From contig NC_079498.1 in assembly GCF_030052815.1 (NCBI RefSeq), forward strand, positions 73,642,992 to 73,706,991: a DNA stretch of 64,000 nt. Direction: 5' to 3'. This DNA is from Hevea brasiliensis. Its lineage: Eukaryota; Streptophyta; Magnoliopsida; Malpighiales; Euphorbiaceae. A program made the translations under genes and the position numbers. Positions 11,601 to 25,600 of the stretch are shown piece by piece. The first letter of the stretch is position 1, and every line of letters starts with the position of its first letter. The notes beneath the pieces were generated by a model that was not told where the DNA came from, ran no database searches, and was given only the letters and a program-made list of their open reading frames with translations.

Positions 11601-14600
11601 ATCCTAAATAGGAATACAGAATACAAAATATACAGAGAAATAATATAGTGATTGACTTTCCATAACATAGTGATTGACTTTCCATAACACTTGGAATAGA
11701 GGTTGCCAAATCAGATAAGGGAATCTTTATTTCTCAAAGAAAGTATATCTTGGATCTTTTGGAAGAAATAGGAATGTTGGGCTGTAAACCGGCAGAGTCT
11801 CCTATTGAGGCCCATCATAAATTGCAAGATGGAGTTGGAAATCAGTGGATTTAGGGAGATATCAGAGGCTAGTTGGCAGACTAATTTATCTTTAGCACAC
11901 TAAACAGGACATAGCATATGCAGTTGGTTTAGTGAGCTAGTATATGCATGATCCTCGTGAATCTCATTTGAAGGCTGTTTTCCGCATCTTGTGATGCTTA
12001 AAATCAACACCTGGGAAAGGACTTCTTTTCTCAAAGCATGGTCACCTTCAGATTAAAACCTTTACATATGCAGATTAGGCTGAGTCTCTTGATGATAGAA
12101 GATCAACATCAGGATACTGTACTTTTGTTGGTGGTAATCTAGTCACTCGGAGAAGTAAGAAGCAAAATGTGACAGCTAGATCTAGTGCAGAGGCCTAATT
12201 CAGGGCAATGGCTCAAGGTATCTGTGAGTTATTGTGGTTACGGAAGTTGATGGATGAATTAAAACTGTTTGAAGCTAATGGTTTGTTTTTGTTTTGTGAT
12301 AACAAAGCTGCAATCAGTATAGTTCATAATACAGTTCAGCATGATCGAACCAAGCATATAGAGATTGATAGACACTTCATAAAAGAAAAATTGTGAATGG
12401 TTTCTTAAGTGTCTCTTACGTAGGTTTGAAAGATCAGTTAGCTGATGTGTTTACTAAAGGGTTAAGTTGTAAGGTGTTTCGTACCCTAGTTTGCAAGTTG
12501 GGTATGTGCAACATACATGAACCAACTTGAGAAGGAGTGTTAGAATCCCTTAATTATGTTAGAATCCCTTAATTAGTGCATTAGCTGCAAATTAAAATGT
12601 AAATTAGTGATATTAGGGATATTTGTATTTATTAACTTTTATTTTTTTCCTTATTGAGGTTCTAGCCTTTGTGTATAAATTTGAATCATTGTAAAATCAA
12701 TTGACATATTGAAATACATATAGAAATTCTTTAATTCTCTCTAATTTCATCATATATTATATTGGAAACTGCTATAGAGGGATGGTGAAAGGAAGGAGGA
12801 TGTTGATCTTTGGACTGAAGTAGGGTGGATGAAGTGGAGAAGCACAAGTGGGTTCATTTGCATCGCATTTGATATTAAAAATCTTAAATTTTATAAGATT
12901 CCCATTTGACTAGTAATAGTGTGGCAATGACGAGGATATCAAGGTGAATTTGTGAAAACATAAGGTTGGATCAGATAAGGAATGAGATTTCTAGGAATTG
13001 AAAATATGCTAAGATAGTGTGAGTATATTGAGATGGTTTGAGCATCATAGGCCTGCAAATGCATTAGTATGGAAAGTTGAATATATCAAAGTACAAGGAG
13101 GATAAGAGGTGAAGGGTAGACCTAGGATGTTACAAAGTGAAGTTGTAAAAAGAGAACTAGCAATGCTATTTCTTTTGGATGATGCTCTAAACTGAGCAGA
13201 ATGGAGTAAAAGATTCATATAAGTAATTGCAACTAGTTTGGGATTAAGGATTAGATGAGTTGAGTTGACGATGTATTGGAAAGTTTTGAGAATGTTAATA
13301 TCTTTTATTTCCTAATGACATTTTGCTCAATGATCTTATTGTAGGAGGTTCATGCACCGATTCTGGGGCTTTGGGGAGTTCAAATAGTCATCATTGTGAT
13401 CTTTGTTGGATTTGCTTTGGCAAGCATTGTAAGTTGTCCAACTTTACATAACTGAGGCTGTATCATCACTTTATTTGCTATAAATTCATTATTTAATAAA
13501 GTTCTAAATGTTTTTATTCTTCTAGGCACTATGTACAAGGATTGAATCTGGTTTAGAGCAAAAGATTGTTCTTCCCCGAGACTCTTACCTTCAGGTTCAA
13601 GCTATTTTGATTTCATTTATCCTGTAAAAATTTGTTTTTTATTTTGGTATTTTCCTTTGTCTGCCTTACAACAAAATTTGTATTGTATCTCAGGGTTATT
13701 TCAATAACGTTTCTGAATATTTGAGAATTGGACCGCCATTGTATTTTGTTGTCGAGGATTACAATTATTGGTATTAGTCTTTTTGCTATCTTGATGCTCC
13801 TCGAATCATTTAATCCTTTCATATTCAAAGTTCTACCATGTGTAACATATGTCAATAACCTGATAAATTATACATTTTTCATATGAGAATTCTTAAGATA
13901 TAAGCAAGGGGAATCAATCAGTGTTAGTTAAAAATAATGCAAGTTCTGTTTGTGGTTTTAGGGGAGAGATTATATTTCGGAAAATATGTACACTAAAAGC
14001 TTAAGGCTTCCAAAGAGGAAATATAATAGATTTTTTTAGACACAGTTTTAGTTATCAAACTTACAAATTGTCGTTAGGGTGAAATGGCTTGGACAATGGA
14101 AAGAAGATATGGTCATCAAAGGAAAGAAGCTGGGTCATGTTGTGTTTGTTTCGTATCAATGTTGTTTTTGGTTGTCGTTGTCCAAACTTCAATGATTAAG
14201 AGGATTATATTATTGAGGCTCCATACATTTTCAGGTGTTCAGTGCATTTAGGAATATAGGTCAGTGGAAAATGTTTTCTTAGTTGGGGAAAACTAAGCCA
14301 TTTTCAAGGAAAATGACTTTAAGAGAAATATTTTCCTAAAATTGACATATTCAATAGAAGGGAATGAACTAATAAGGAACCAAAGAGAAATTTAGGTAAT
14401 GAAAAGAAGTTCTTGGTCATTGGAGAGGAAATTTCAAGGATTAATTGCAAATTTAATTTCTTACATTTATTTTGGGCGTGCATGAGTACTATGGGCCAAT
14501 GCTACAAATGCATCGAAGAAGAATCTGCCGTAGTGTAGTTGGGATAAATAAATGCTGTTCATTTGAGGAAAACAACTTGGTTGCTCGAGGGGAAAATTAC

Positions 14601-17600
14601 CAGAATATATAATGTTCTAGCACCCCAAGTCGATGGAAATTTAGACTTTAATTCTAGGGAGGTTTATCTGACCCTTAGTACAGGAAAATTATTCACCTTT
14701 AGTCACTAAAGGTTTTTGCTGCAATATTTTGATTGCTGCTTTTATTGACTAACAATTGCATACAATAATATGAAATTCTCTAATAGTTTGGTCTGATGTC
14801 AACTTTCTTATTCAGCCTTGAATCAAGACATACAAACCAGTTATGCTCTATCAGCCAATGTGATTCAAACTCACTCCTGAATGAGGTAATAAGATGGTCA
14901 ATTTTTTTTACTTGCAAATTGGATGCTAAGTAGCACTTTTTCTACCTTAATTTGCATATATATGTTCTTTCAATCCATCTTGCTTGGCTGATTTCAAAAT
15001 ATTATGTGTATGATCATTTATTATTGTTTTAAAGTTACTAAATCATCCTGTGGTTCACATTTATACGACATTTACGCATTTGATTATATTTATTGGGACT
15101 TGTTATAGTTGGGATCAAGAAGTGACGGGCTGTTTTTGGGGCAGGAAAAAAATCTTTGGCCATTTGTTGAGAGCTTGTAAAAAGGATTACTCAGAACAAG
15201 GTTAGAAACAGTGTAAAATAATATTAGTGATATAGTAAATAGAGGTGTAAATATCCCGCATCGGTTTGGTAATAGGGGGTAATGTGCCTCTTATAAAGCC
15301 TTGAACACTCCTTCCCCGTGGTGCTAGCTTTTGGGAGTGAGTTAGGTAGGCCTATTCTTAAGAAGAAGATTAGTTTGGACAGAGCAGCTGGCACAGAAGG
15401 ATTCATATAGCTGAACCCTTGAAGTTGGGATTAGGGGTTCGCTGGTAGTGAGTTGTGACAAACTTGGAACTAGTGAGATACATTGTGTTATTACATTGTT
15501 GAGTCAGCTATTAAAATAGTTGAGGTAGGAAGATATAGTGTTATTTTAAAATAAGAAAATATGTTATTAGTGGCCCCATTGCTTATTATTGGTATTAATA
15601 TTGCTATTGTTACAATATAATCTGTATGATTAATCATGTGAGTAATTGTGTGTTATAATCATGTGAGTGATCGTGTGTTGCAATTATGCAATGATTATAA
15701 CATTCTATTCTTAGTTTATATCTATGTCTATATATACCCCAAGATGCTTGAGGGAATAATCAAGCAATTCATTCAAATTCTCTTCCCTTTATTCTTCTTC
15801 TTTATTTTTACAGTTATGTCCTCTTGTAATTTTACCTCTATAGTGTCATACGCTCTCCAAGGCCTTATTATGCCTTAAGAGTTGCATGGTGCAGCTGCTA
15901 AATGTGAAAATTCTGTTCTCCTCATTATGAACTGTAAAACACTTACTCCATATATGAACATATGAATATGTAGAATACATTATGCTGCAGATATCAAGAG
16001 CCTCATTAATTCCTGAATCAAGTTACATTGCAAAGCCTGCTGCATCATGGCTTGATGATTTTTTGGTGTGGATATCACCAGAGGCTTTTGGTTGCTGTCG
16101 AAAGTTTATAAATGGTACTTATTGCCCACCAGATGATCAGGTTGGTGCTTAGCTCATGTGCCATATGCTTAATTTTTTTTTTTTTGGAAGTTCTAATTCT
16201 TTCTTTCTTTTGCTGGAAGACATCTATTGTACTGTTGCCAATTAAAATTTAGTTTTCAATGTTGAAATCTCTCTCTCATATGTTCTTTTATGGATGTTTG
16301 TTTAGTTTCAATACTAAATAGTTACCTATTGTTGGCATGCATTTTTTAATGACCCAATCATAGAAGTTTTAATTGTTAATAGTTCGATGGGTAAGGTTAT
16401 TAAACAGCATCCTAGTGGAGGTAGTTTTGAAGCCTGAAAATAGTCATTTTATGAAAATACAGAAGGGTAATGCTGTAGGACCCATAGTCATTAAGGATGC
16501 AAGGTGTACTAATGTGGAAAGGAATCTTGAAGTCTAGGTGCAAGGCACAAGTTATAGGCACATACCATGCACACCATGATAAGTCAGATGCACAAAAATA
16601 AAATTTTCAGCAAAATTCATTGAAGACTTAATGTTCATAACAATCTCAAGATGTTAGAATTATTTAATCAAATTTAGAGAGCTTAACAATCTTAGTACTT
16701 GGTAGTCATGAAAGGCCTGATTTTGCTCACCCTTTGGGGTTTGTAAGTGTTATTGTGGAAAGTGATTGCAAGGACATTGCCAACTTGATTAATGCTTAGG
16801 AAAATGATGTTGAGAGTGTGGTTCTATTTGACATTAGATATGCTATGATCAAATTTGGGATTATCGAAGTTCAATTTGGAGGAAGGGCTTCAAATTCTAT
16901 TGCTCATGATTAGCAAATTTTGGATGTTCTTTTTGTAATTATCCTATTTGCTATGGCCATCCATCCTCCCAATTGGTTTACACCAGTGTGTGTATGTGTG
17001 TGTGTGTGAGAGAGAAATGATTTGAGGTGCATGGATGCTAGAGATGAAAGGATTGTGGTAGCTCCACAGGTGGTGGTTTGGTAGGATTGCCATGACTTTG
17101 TAGCAACAACAATGGCCTTTTGAGAGACTTTAAAGTGCATGATATTGGATTTGGTAAAAAGGAGGTTTGAGTCTGGTGGTGGTGGTAGTGATGGTGATGG
17201 CCTGTTTTGGTGAAAGAGATTCCCACTGGTGTGGTGAAGTTTTGTGAGGCATGCCTTTCTTGGGACATTTACCTGGAAGAAGGTTCATGCCTAAGCCATA
17301 ATTGTGTACAATTGTATAAGCCGCCCACCTTATCCTAGTGGAGGTGCTAGACTAGCACTCTATGAGCTTTGTGCATAAGGTATGCTTTTAAAGTATGGTA
17401 GGACAATACTTTGGTTGTAATAAAATGGGTAATGGTAGTCTATTCTTTTCTTTTCAGTTCATTTCAGAGAATTATTTTTGTACCATGTATTAGGTAAATT
17501 TGTTCTGAGTTTTAATGTCATTTTGTAATATTGTTATTTATAAAACTTGGAACTAAAGAAGGGGAGAAATTTGGAACTAAAGAATGGGAGAAAGATATTT

Positions 17601-19448
17601 ATAGATTAGCAAGGAGGAGAGAAAGGAAATGTCAAGATCTCAATCAAGTTAGGTGCATCAAGGATAAAGAAGGAAAAGTTTTGGTGAAAGATGATGACAT
17701 TAAAGAAAGATGGATAAATTATTTTAATGATCTCTTTAATAATAGTCAAAATGGTAATAGCGTGAATATAGACTATAGAACAATAGAAAAGAATGTGAAT
17801 TATACTAGAAGGATTAGATATTTAGAAGTAAAGGAAGCACTTAAGAGCATGAAAGTGGGTAAAGCTTGTGGACCCGATGGAATACCAATTGAAGTGTGGA
17901 AGTGTTTGGGAGATATGGGAGTGGCATAGTTAACTAAATTATTTAATAAGATTCTAAACTCAAAGAAAATGCCTGATGAATGGAGGAGGAGTATTTTAGT
18001 ACCTATTTGTAAAAATAAGGGAGACATACAGAGTTGCTCAAACTATAGGGGAATTAAATTCATGAGTCATACTATGAAGTTGTGAGAGAGAATTGTGGAG
18101 CATCGATTACGTCATGATACTTCTATCTCTCTTAATCAATTTGGCTTCATGCCCAGTCGTTCAACTATGGAAGCGATCTTTCTCATTAGAAGCTTGATGG
18201 AGAAATATAGAGATGTGAAAAAAGATCTACACATGGTTTTTATTGATTTGGAGAAGGCTTATGATAGTGTTCCAAGAGATGTCTTATAGAGTGTGTTAGA
18301 ACAAAAGATGGTATCTATTAGGTACATACAAGTGTTGAAAGATATGTATGAAGGAGCAACTACTATTGTGCACACAGTGGGAGGGGACACAAGAGATTTT
18401 CCGATCTCAGTTGGATTACACCAAGTATCAGCTATAAGCCCTTACATTTTTACATTAGTTTTAGATGAATTGACGAAACATATATAAGAGAGTATTCCTT
18501 GGTGCATGATGTTTGCGGATGATATTGTTCTGATAGATGAGACGCGAGAAGGAGTCAATAGAAAACTAGAGTTTTGGAGAAGTACTCTAGAGTCAAAGGG
18601 TTTTAAGTTAAGTAGAATGAAGACAGAATACATGCATTGCAAGTTCAGTGAAGGCCAAACTGGTGATAGGGTAGGAGTTAGTTTGGATGGAGTGGTACTG
18701 TCCCAAAGTAATCACTTTAAATATCTCGGCTCAGTCCTTTAAGTAGATGGGGGATGTGAAGAGGATTTTAGTCGTAGGATTAAAGCCGAATGGTTGAAGT
18801 GGAGACGTGCCACGAGAGTTTTATGTGATCGCAAGATTCCCAATAAGTTGAAAGGAAAATTTTACCGTACAGCCATACGACCGGCTATGTTATATGGTAG
18901 TGAGTGTTAGGCACTGAAGGAGTCGTATGCGTCTAAGATAAGAGTTGCGGAGATGAGAATGCTAAGGTGGATGAGTGGCCATACTAGACTAGATAAAGTC
19001 CGTAATGAGAGTATTAGAAAAAAGGTAGGAGTGGTGCCAATTGAGGATAAGTTGAGAGAAGGGAGATTGAGGTGGTTTGGTCATGTGAAGCGTAGACATA
19101 CGGAGACTCCAGTTAGACAAGTAGAGCACATTATGTTAGGGGATAGAAAGGAAAAAAGGGGTAGACCTAAATTGACTTGGAGGAGAGTAGTACAACATGA
19201 CCTAGAAGCATTATACATTTTTTAGGATTTAACCCAAAATCTTTTAGAGTGGAGAAAACGAATCCATATAGCCGACTCCAAATTTTTGGAATAAAGGTTT
19301 AGTTGAGTTAAGTTGAGTATAAAACTATGATGCACAAGCAATTTGGTGATGTAAAGATTTTTTTTTTTTTTTTTTTTTCAGCCACCTTGCTGCTCACCTG
19401 ATGAGGATTATTGTGGTTTAGGTGGAGTTTGCAAAGATTGTACAACGG

Positions 19449-19504
<56 letters not shown>

Positions 19505-22500
19505 TGCTCTGTGTTTGGCTTGGTGTTTAAACATTAGTTGCTTAGTGTTGGGCCAATTTAAGGGGGTGTGTTATGGAAAATCTATATATTTTAGATATAT
19601 CTTATTTAGGTAGAGATTTGTATTCCTAATTAGTAGAGCTATTTAGTGTAGGATTTATATTCCTAATCAGTTAGAATAATTTTAGGGATGTTTATATATA
19701 TGTGTGTGTGTGTGATATCGTCTATTCTATTAAAGATGGAAGAAAATATAATGAAGATGTAGCCTTTGTGGTTCTCTTCCCTCCCTTTCTTTCTTTCTTA
19801 TTCTTCTAATTCTTAAATTCCTAACGTGGTATAAGAGCTCTTGATTCATTGGGGCTTAGGTATGTTCATGGGTAGTGTTCACGACACTATTCATAGGAAC
19901 ATTTTTGAGGAGATTTTGGTATGTGCTGTCATTTTTCTGGTGGAGATTTTGGGTTATTTTTGTATTGATTTCAGTTCTTATGTAAATGAACTTTTAGTTT
20001 CTGTTTTGTTACTATGTCCCTTTTGAGCCATTCCTAGCTACTGCCCCATTTTGAAATTTCCTTAAAGGTTTATTCAAGTTTGGACAGCCATTATATTGCA
20101 ATCATGTGAGCTGTTTGAGTAAAGATTCACCTGCTGTTTTGTCTTTTTCTGCGGCGGTGTCACCTTTGGATAGAGAAGTGCAACCTTGTGAGTTACATTG
20201 TGTAAATATTTCCTTGCCAGCGTTACCTATGGAGCGGAAATGCAATCCTGGGAGTTGCTTTGTGTTTTGGTGCCTTTGTGTAGGTGTTTTTGTATTTAGT
20301 TATGTTGTGAGGGGGTTACAGGCTTCAATAAGAATCTCATCAAGGGAAAGTGTTGGAATTTATGATATTCCATGCTCCAACTTAAGGGGAAGTATTATGA
20401 AAGTCAATATGTTTTTTATATAATTCTATTTAGGTAGAAATTTATATTCCTAAGTAGTAGAGCTATTTAGTGTAGGGTTTATATTCCTGTTTAGGTAAAT
20501 ATTTGTATTCCTAATTAGTTAGAATGATTTTAGGGATGTTTGTATATTGTTGAGAATTATGGACCTAGGATAGGAGTGCGAATATCAAACTCTCAGGCTA
20601 CAAGTTAAACTGGGTCTGAAACTGCTTATATTCACCAGAATGGCCTATGCCATTTTGGTTTTGTTTACCAACACTTACATGCCCTTTAATTTTTTTGTAC
20701 ACTATGGATGTGGGACTTATTCCCACAAGTGATATTTCAACTTTCCCCCCTCAAGTGGCAACTGGGACATCCGATTGGCATTTGAAACCCGAAATTGAAA
20801 TGTAGCGGCAACATTGGGAAATTGAACTAAAACTGACTTCGGGCCTTGACCTGCTATGATACCATGTTGTGGGGAAATTTTCTCTTGTATTTCACAATGA
20901 GTTGATACAAAATATATACACCTTTCTTCCTATCAAAACAGGTAATTATGCTATCCTAACTAATTAGGAATCTAAATCTATACAATTATGTACAAAGGTC
21001 AACACTATCCATAACATATATAAATATGTGATCTCTATTCTATTAAAGACAGAAAAAAATATAATAAAGATTTAGTCTTTGTTGTTCTCTTCCCTCTCTT
21101 TCTTTCTTTCTTTCTCATTCTTCTAATTCTTAAATTCCTAACACTTACCAAATAGATTCTGTATTACTTCAGTAGCTGATGTAATATGGAAGGCAGAACA
21201 GAAGATGTTAATTATTACTTGAGTGCTACCAACTGTCATCCCAGATGCAAGGATTTTAAGGTTCTAACATCTAAGGTTGTTTCCACTTCCAGTGTTTCCT
21301 TCATTCGGATCTTATTAACAACCGACCATCTACAGTGCAATTCAGGGAGAAGCTTCCATGGTTCCTAAATGCTCTGCCATCTGCTGATTGTGCAAAGGGT
21401 GGTCATGGGGCTTATACCAACAGTGTGGATCTAAATGGTTAGTGAGATTGACATGTTCTCTTTCATTAAGTATTCCATTTGACATCTTTGGCTTCAACTG
21501 CTTTTCAGGTTATGAGACTGGTGTTATACAAGCTTCAGAGTTTCGTACATATCACACACCGCTTAACAAACAAGTATTGCAATGCCTTTAAAAGAACTGG
21601 TCTTAGAATTCAGTTCAAGTACTATTTTATCATAAATTTTGTTCAACATCCATTTTTTCTTTGATGGCTCTCATTTTCCTCAGGGTGACTATGTTAATGC
21701 AATGCGAGCTGCGCGGGAATTCAGTTCAAGAATATCTGATTCTCTGAAGGTTTGAATTCAGCTGTTGTATTTTTATCTTTAGATTCTACGATTCTATGGC
21801 TAAGCTTTAAGAATATTGTTTTTTGAGTAGAGATTTGACTAACCTTAAGAAAAATATGGCCTTACAATTGTCCATATTGTGGCTGAAATACCTTTTACTT
21901 GTGGTTCGTTGCTCTTCCTTGTTTTGCAATATGTTGATTGCTTTCTATTATTCATTCATTAATGCTTCTCTCCTATGTGGAAATTAAATAAACATGCTTG
22001 TAGACTAGGAAATTAATTTCTTGTAAGCTATAATTCTAACTAATATATTCAATCATGTGATCATTCTATAGATTGTGTGTATTTTTCATGGATTGAATTC
22101 TTGATCAGAGCTCTATATTGGTGCCACTGGTGGTTCCCTGGAAATTATGGTCTAATTATGCATCCCATACTTGACATGATGTTGATTTAATGATGGTTTT
22201 GAGTTGCACAGATATGTCTATGTCTTCAATTTGAGATGAACTACTCTAATAGGATCCTTAGACTATTCGCTTAGTACTGGTCCTGACTCAACTTTCCCCC
22301 TGCATCATTTGGCTGTGCATTCTTCCAGAGACTCTTTACATTTGTTCTGCAAATATACTTGTTTGATTCTGTTCCAATTGTTGTACTTTTCATTCTTTCT
22401 TTTAGGTTGAAACTGAACAAATAAAAGCTCTTTGTTATTACTTGTTTGCTGCAGATCAACATCTTTCCATATTCTGTGTTCTACATCTTCTTTGAGCAAT

Positions 22501-22610
22501 ATCTGGATATTTGGAGGATAGCTTTGATCAATATTGCTATAGCCCTTGGTTAGTATTACAAACTGTTGTGATAATTTAGATCGGCATGTCCTGTTTTATT
22601 CCTTCTACAA

Positions 22611-22657
<47 letters not shown>

Positions 22658-25600
22658 AAAGCATGGCCCTTAGACTTTATGATCTTTTATTCTATTGAGC
22701 TCACAATTGAAATTGCATTCCATTGAACCTTAATATTTGTTGCACTTGATTGAACTTTCAATGGTGAGAAATAATTTATTTTTGATAAGTAGTAAACTAA
22801 AGTCTATGCTGGAAAAAAAGTTATTAAGAAAGCTCTTTTAATTTCAATGTGGAAACAAGTAGAATGAGAATGATGAAGATTCAGTAATTTTGGATCTGGG
22901 CTTTATTCACCACAGAGTGGCCAATTATCTATTTTAACAATAGATATGCCATAATTAGCAACCATTTTCTATTTATCTACTTATATTTAGTTGCTGGCAT
23001 AATTAACACTCTTAGCTTGAAATCAACAAGTTGAAGGACTCAGTCACTCATAGAGATAAGGCTAGTTGGTTGGGGAACCATTTTGAGGAAGTAAGGAGCT
23101 GTCCTCAAAATGGACGAGGAGAAAGCTCTAGGTCCTTATGATTTCTATCTGGCTTCTTTCCAAGAGTGATAGGATATTGTTAAGAATGATGTAGTGCAAG
23201 TTTTTCAAGAGTTCTTGTTGAAAGGGGTGGCAGGCAAAAGAATGAATTTTGTTTTTATCATTTTTGCACCCAAGTGGTAATCCTAGAATGCGTGGTTTTT
23301 AAGATTGCAAGGATGTTGGATTCTTGGAATTTTTTTTTTCCCTTCTAGGAGTACGTATTACTTAAATATAGGCATGCCTATCTAGTATTCTTTTGTATTA
23401 TCTCTTTGTTTAAAATCCCAGAATGTGTGGTGGATAATATTGAAAAGGTGATATGAGATTTTCATTAATTTGGAGTAGGGAGAGCTGTGAGTCTACATAA
23501 GATCATTTAGTTAGTTGGGAGCAGATTTGTATGTCTAAACCTTGAGGGTTAGATATTGGCAAAACACTGCTCAAACTAGTAAATGGTTATGGTGATTTTC
23601 TTTAGAGGTTGATTCCGTTAGGGATAGGGTTGCAAAGAATACGTATGGCTTAAATGGAAGGTTGTGATGCTATGGTAGGAGTAAATGTTAACCATAAGAG
23701 CCCTTGGAAATTCATATCCTTGGTATTTTCTATTATCTTTTCTATACTTATTTGTTGCGAACTACGGAAGCATGTAAATCTCAAAGAAGTAAAACAAATG
23801 CACAAAACATCACAATTTACGCGGTTCACCTACTTAATATAGGGATGATGCCTTTCTTCCACTAATATCAAATAATCAATAATTACAAGTTCAAAGCTAA
23901 CTACCCATCAACCTAATTACACTAAAAAAACTATCACATCAAAACCTTTTCATAATATTTCTATTTATAGTGCTAGTCCCCTAAATCCTAATCTAATTAG
24001 GAATTCAACTTAATTTAGGAATAATGATATAATAGGAGTTAAACCTAATATAGGAAATAATCTTCTGTCCTATCGAGGAATAATCTTCCAAATCTTGCTA
24101 GGATAATAACAAATCTAACAATATTTTATATCGTCTTTCATTTTGTAAAGTACAAAGTTGGTGATGGTTCTCATATTTGTTTTTGGGAAGATGTTTGATG
24201 TGGCTAGAAACCGTTTTGCTCATCTTTATCTTTATCTTTATAGAATTTCAGCTTTACACAATACCCATGTTTTGCAAGTTTTTGGTGATGGTAACTAAAC
24301 TTCTTAACCTTTTCATTTATTATAGAGATCTTAATGATAGGGGGATGGCAAAGATATTCATTATAAATTATGTTGGATCTTGTTCAGTTGCTTAATAGAG
24401 CAAATGGAAGGTTTGGTTATTGGATTCCTTAAATAATTTTTTTTTTCCTGTAAATCCTAAAAGTCTTTTGATGCAATCAAGGAAGAATAGATTTAGGAAT
24501 GATTTTTATTTTGTTTTTAATTGTGAAATTAAAATCTTAAAAAAAAAAACTTCAATTCACGTTTTCTATTGCTATTAGGAAGTTTAGGAATTCTATTATT
24601 ATTTAGGAATATTTAAAGAGTTATATTACTTTTACTATTTTCCTAGTTAGTGTCGCATTTATATTCCTAAATAGATTGGATTAGTATTTTCTCATTTTGG
24701 GATTCTTGATCCTTGTTGAAGTAGGACTAGTTATTATATTATAAATGCGTATGTTGTCTATGTATTTTTGTAGAGTTTATTATAATTATTATTGACAATT
24801 GATAATTAATAAGAGTTTTGAAATTTTTATTTCCTTTTTCCTTTGAGTGTTATTGGTTGTACATCATCTACCATATTTATCCTTTTCAAGTTTCACTCAT
24901 CCAACAAAATTTGGAAGGCTATAGTGCGCTCAAGTTAATGGGCTTTTATTTTTTTGGCAATTTTCCAAGAGTTGAATAGTAATTGTTGTTTCTAGAAATG
25001 AAGGCCTTAAAGCTTTATCTTGTGACTAGCGTATCACTTGTTGCATGATTGGTGATGGGAATTGATGCATCCCACATCGGTTAGCAAGGGAGGTTTTGGG
25101 TGTTATATGGGTTTGCAGTCCTCCCCTTACAAGTTGGCTTTTAAGGTGGAGTTAGGTAAGGTCATTTTATTTGGTATTAGAGCGTTAACTTGTTTGGTTG
25201 GTGTGCCATGATCTCGGTTCTTTGTACGAGGACATACAATCTAAAGGGGTTGAGAATGATGCGTCCCACATCAGTCAGTAAGGGAGCTCTTCAGTGTTAT
25301 ATATGGGTTTGCAATCCTCCCATACAAGTTGGCTTTTAAGGTAGAGTTAGGCAAGTTCATATCAGGAATGTTGCCAAAATGTTGGTGGTGTTTTTGGCTT
25401 CTAGTTGACCTTGTGCTTCCAAAGCTTTTCAGGGGCAATCTTTGAGTGTTATCCTACTTGATTGGAAGGCATTACTTTTCAATTTGTTTTAATGCTTTAT
25501 TTGTAGTTCTGTTGAGTTTTATAGGTTCCATTGAGTTCTATAGGAGGATTCCTTGTTCTTCGTGTGTATTCTCATTTCTTTCTTGATAAAATAAAATCTC

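Larger units (their letters stand above)
6893..11689 (-). mobile_element. Copia element B, nested inside A (antisense to NPC1)
   Basis: Same family as elements C and D, an older or separate subfamily. LTRs are 6893-7094 and 11490-11689. The target duplication CTTGG is at 6888-6892 and 11690-11694. On the - strand the order is primer site, gag, protease, integrase, RT, RNase H, purine tract. The RT catalytic motif reads YVED instead of YVDD, and the frames are broken in several places, so it is not functional. Confidence 0.94.
2795..12752 (+). mobile_element. Copia element A in NPC1 intron 5 (sense strand), interrupted by element B
   Basis: A complete Ty1/Copia retrotransposon layout on the + strand: 5' LTR, tRNA-Met-type primer site, gag, protease, integrase, RT, RNase H, purine tract and 3' LTR. 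The 5-bp target duplication TATAT is at 2790-2794 and 12753-12757. Element B (6893-11689) sits between the RT and RNase H parts; removing it and one copy of CTTGG rejoins the frame reading YFLG then IEVAKSDKG. The LTRs differ at roughly ten positions in 214, so the insertion is old. The reading frames carry many stops and shifts, so A is dead. Confidence 0.93.

Noticed and set aside
15224..15406. 60-residue frame on the - strand
   Set aside because: Falls in a probable TRIM/LTR remnant in an NPC1 intron.
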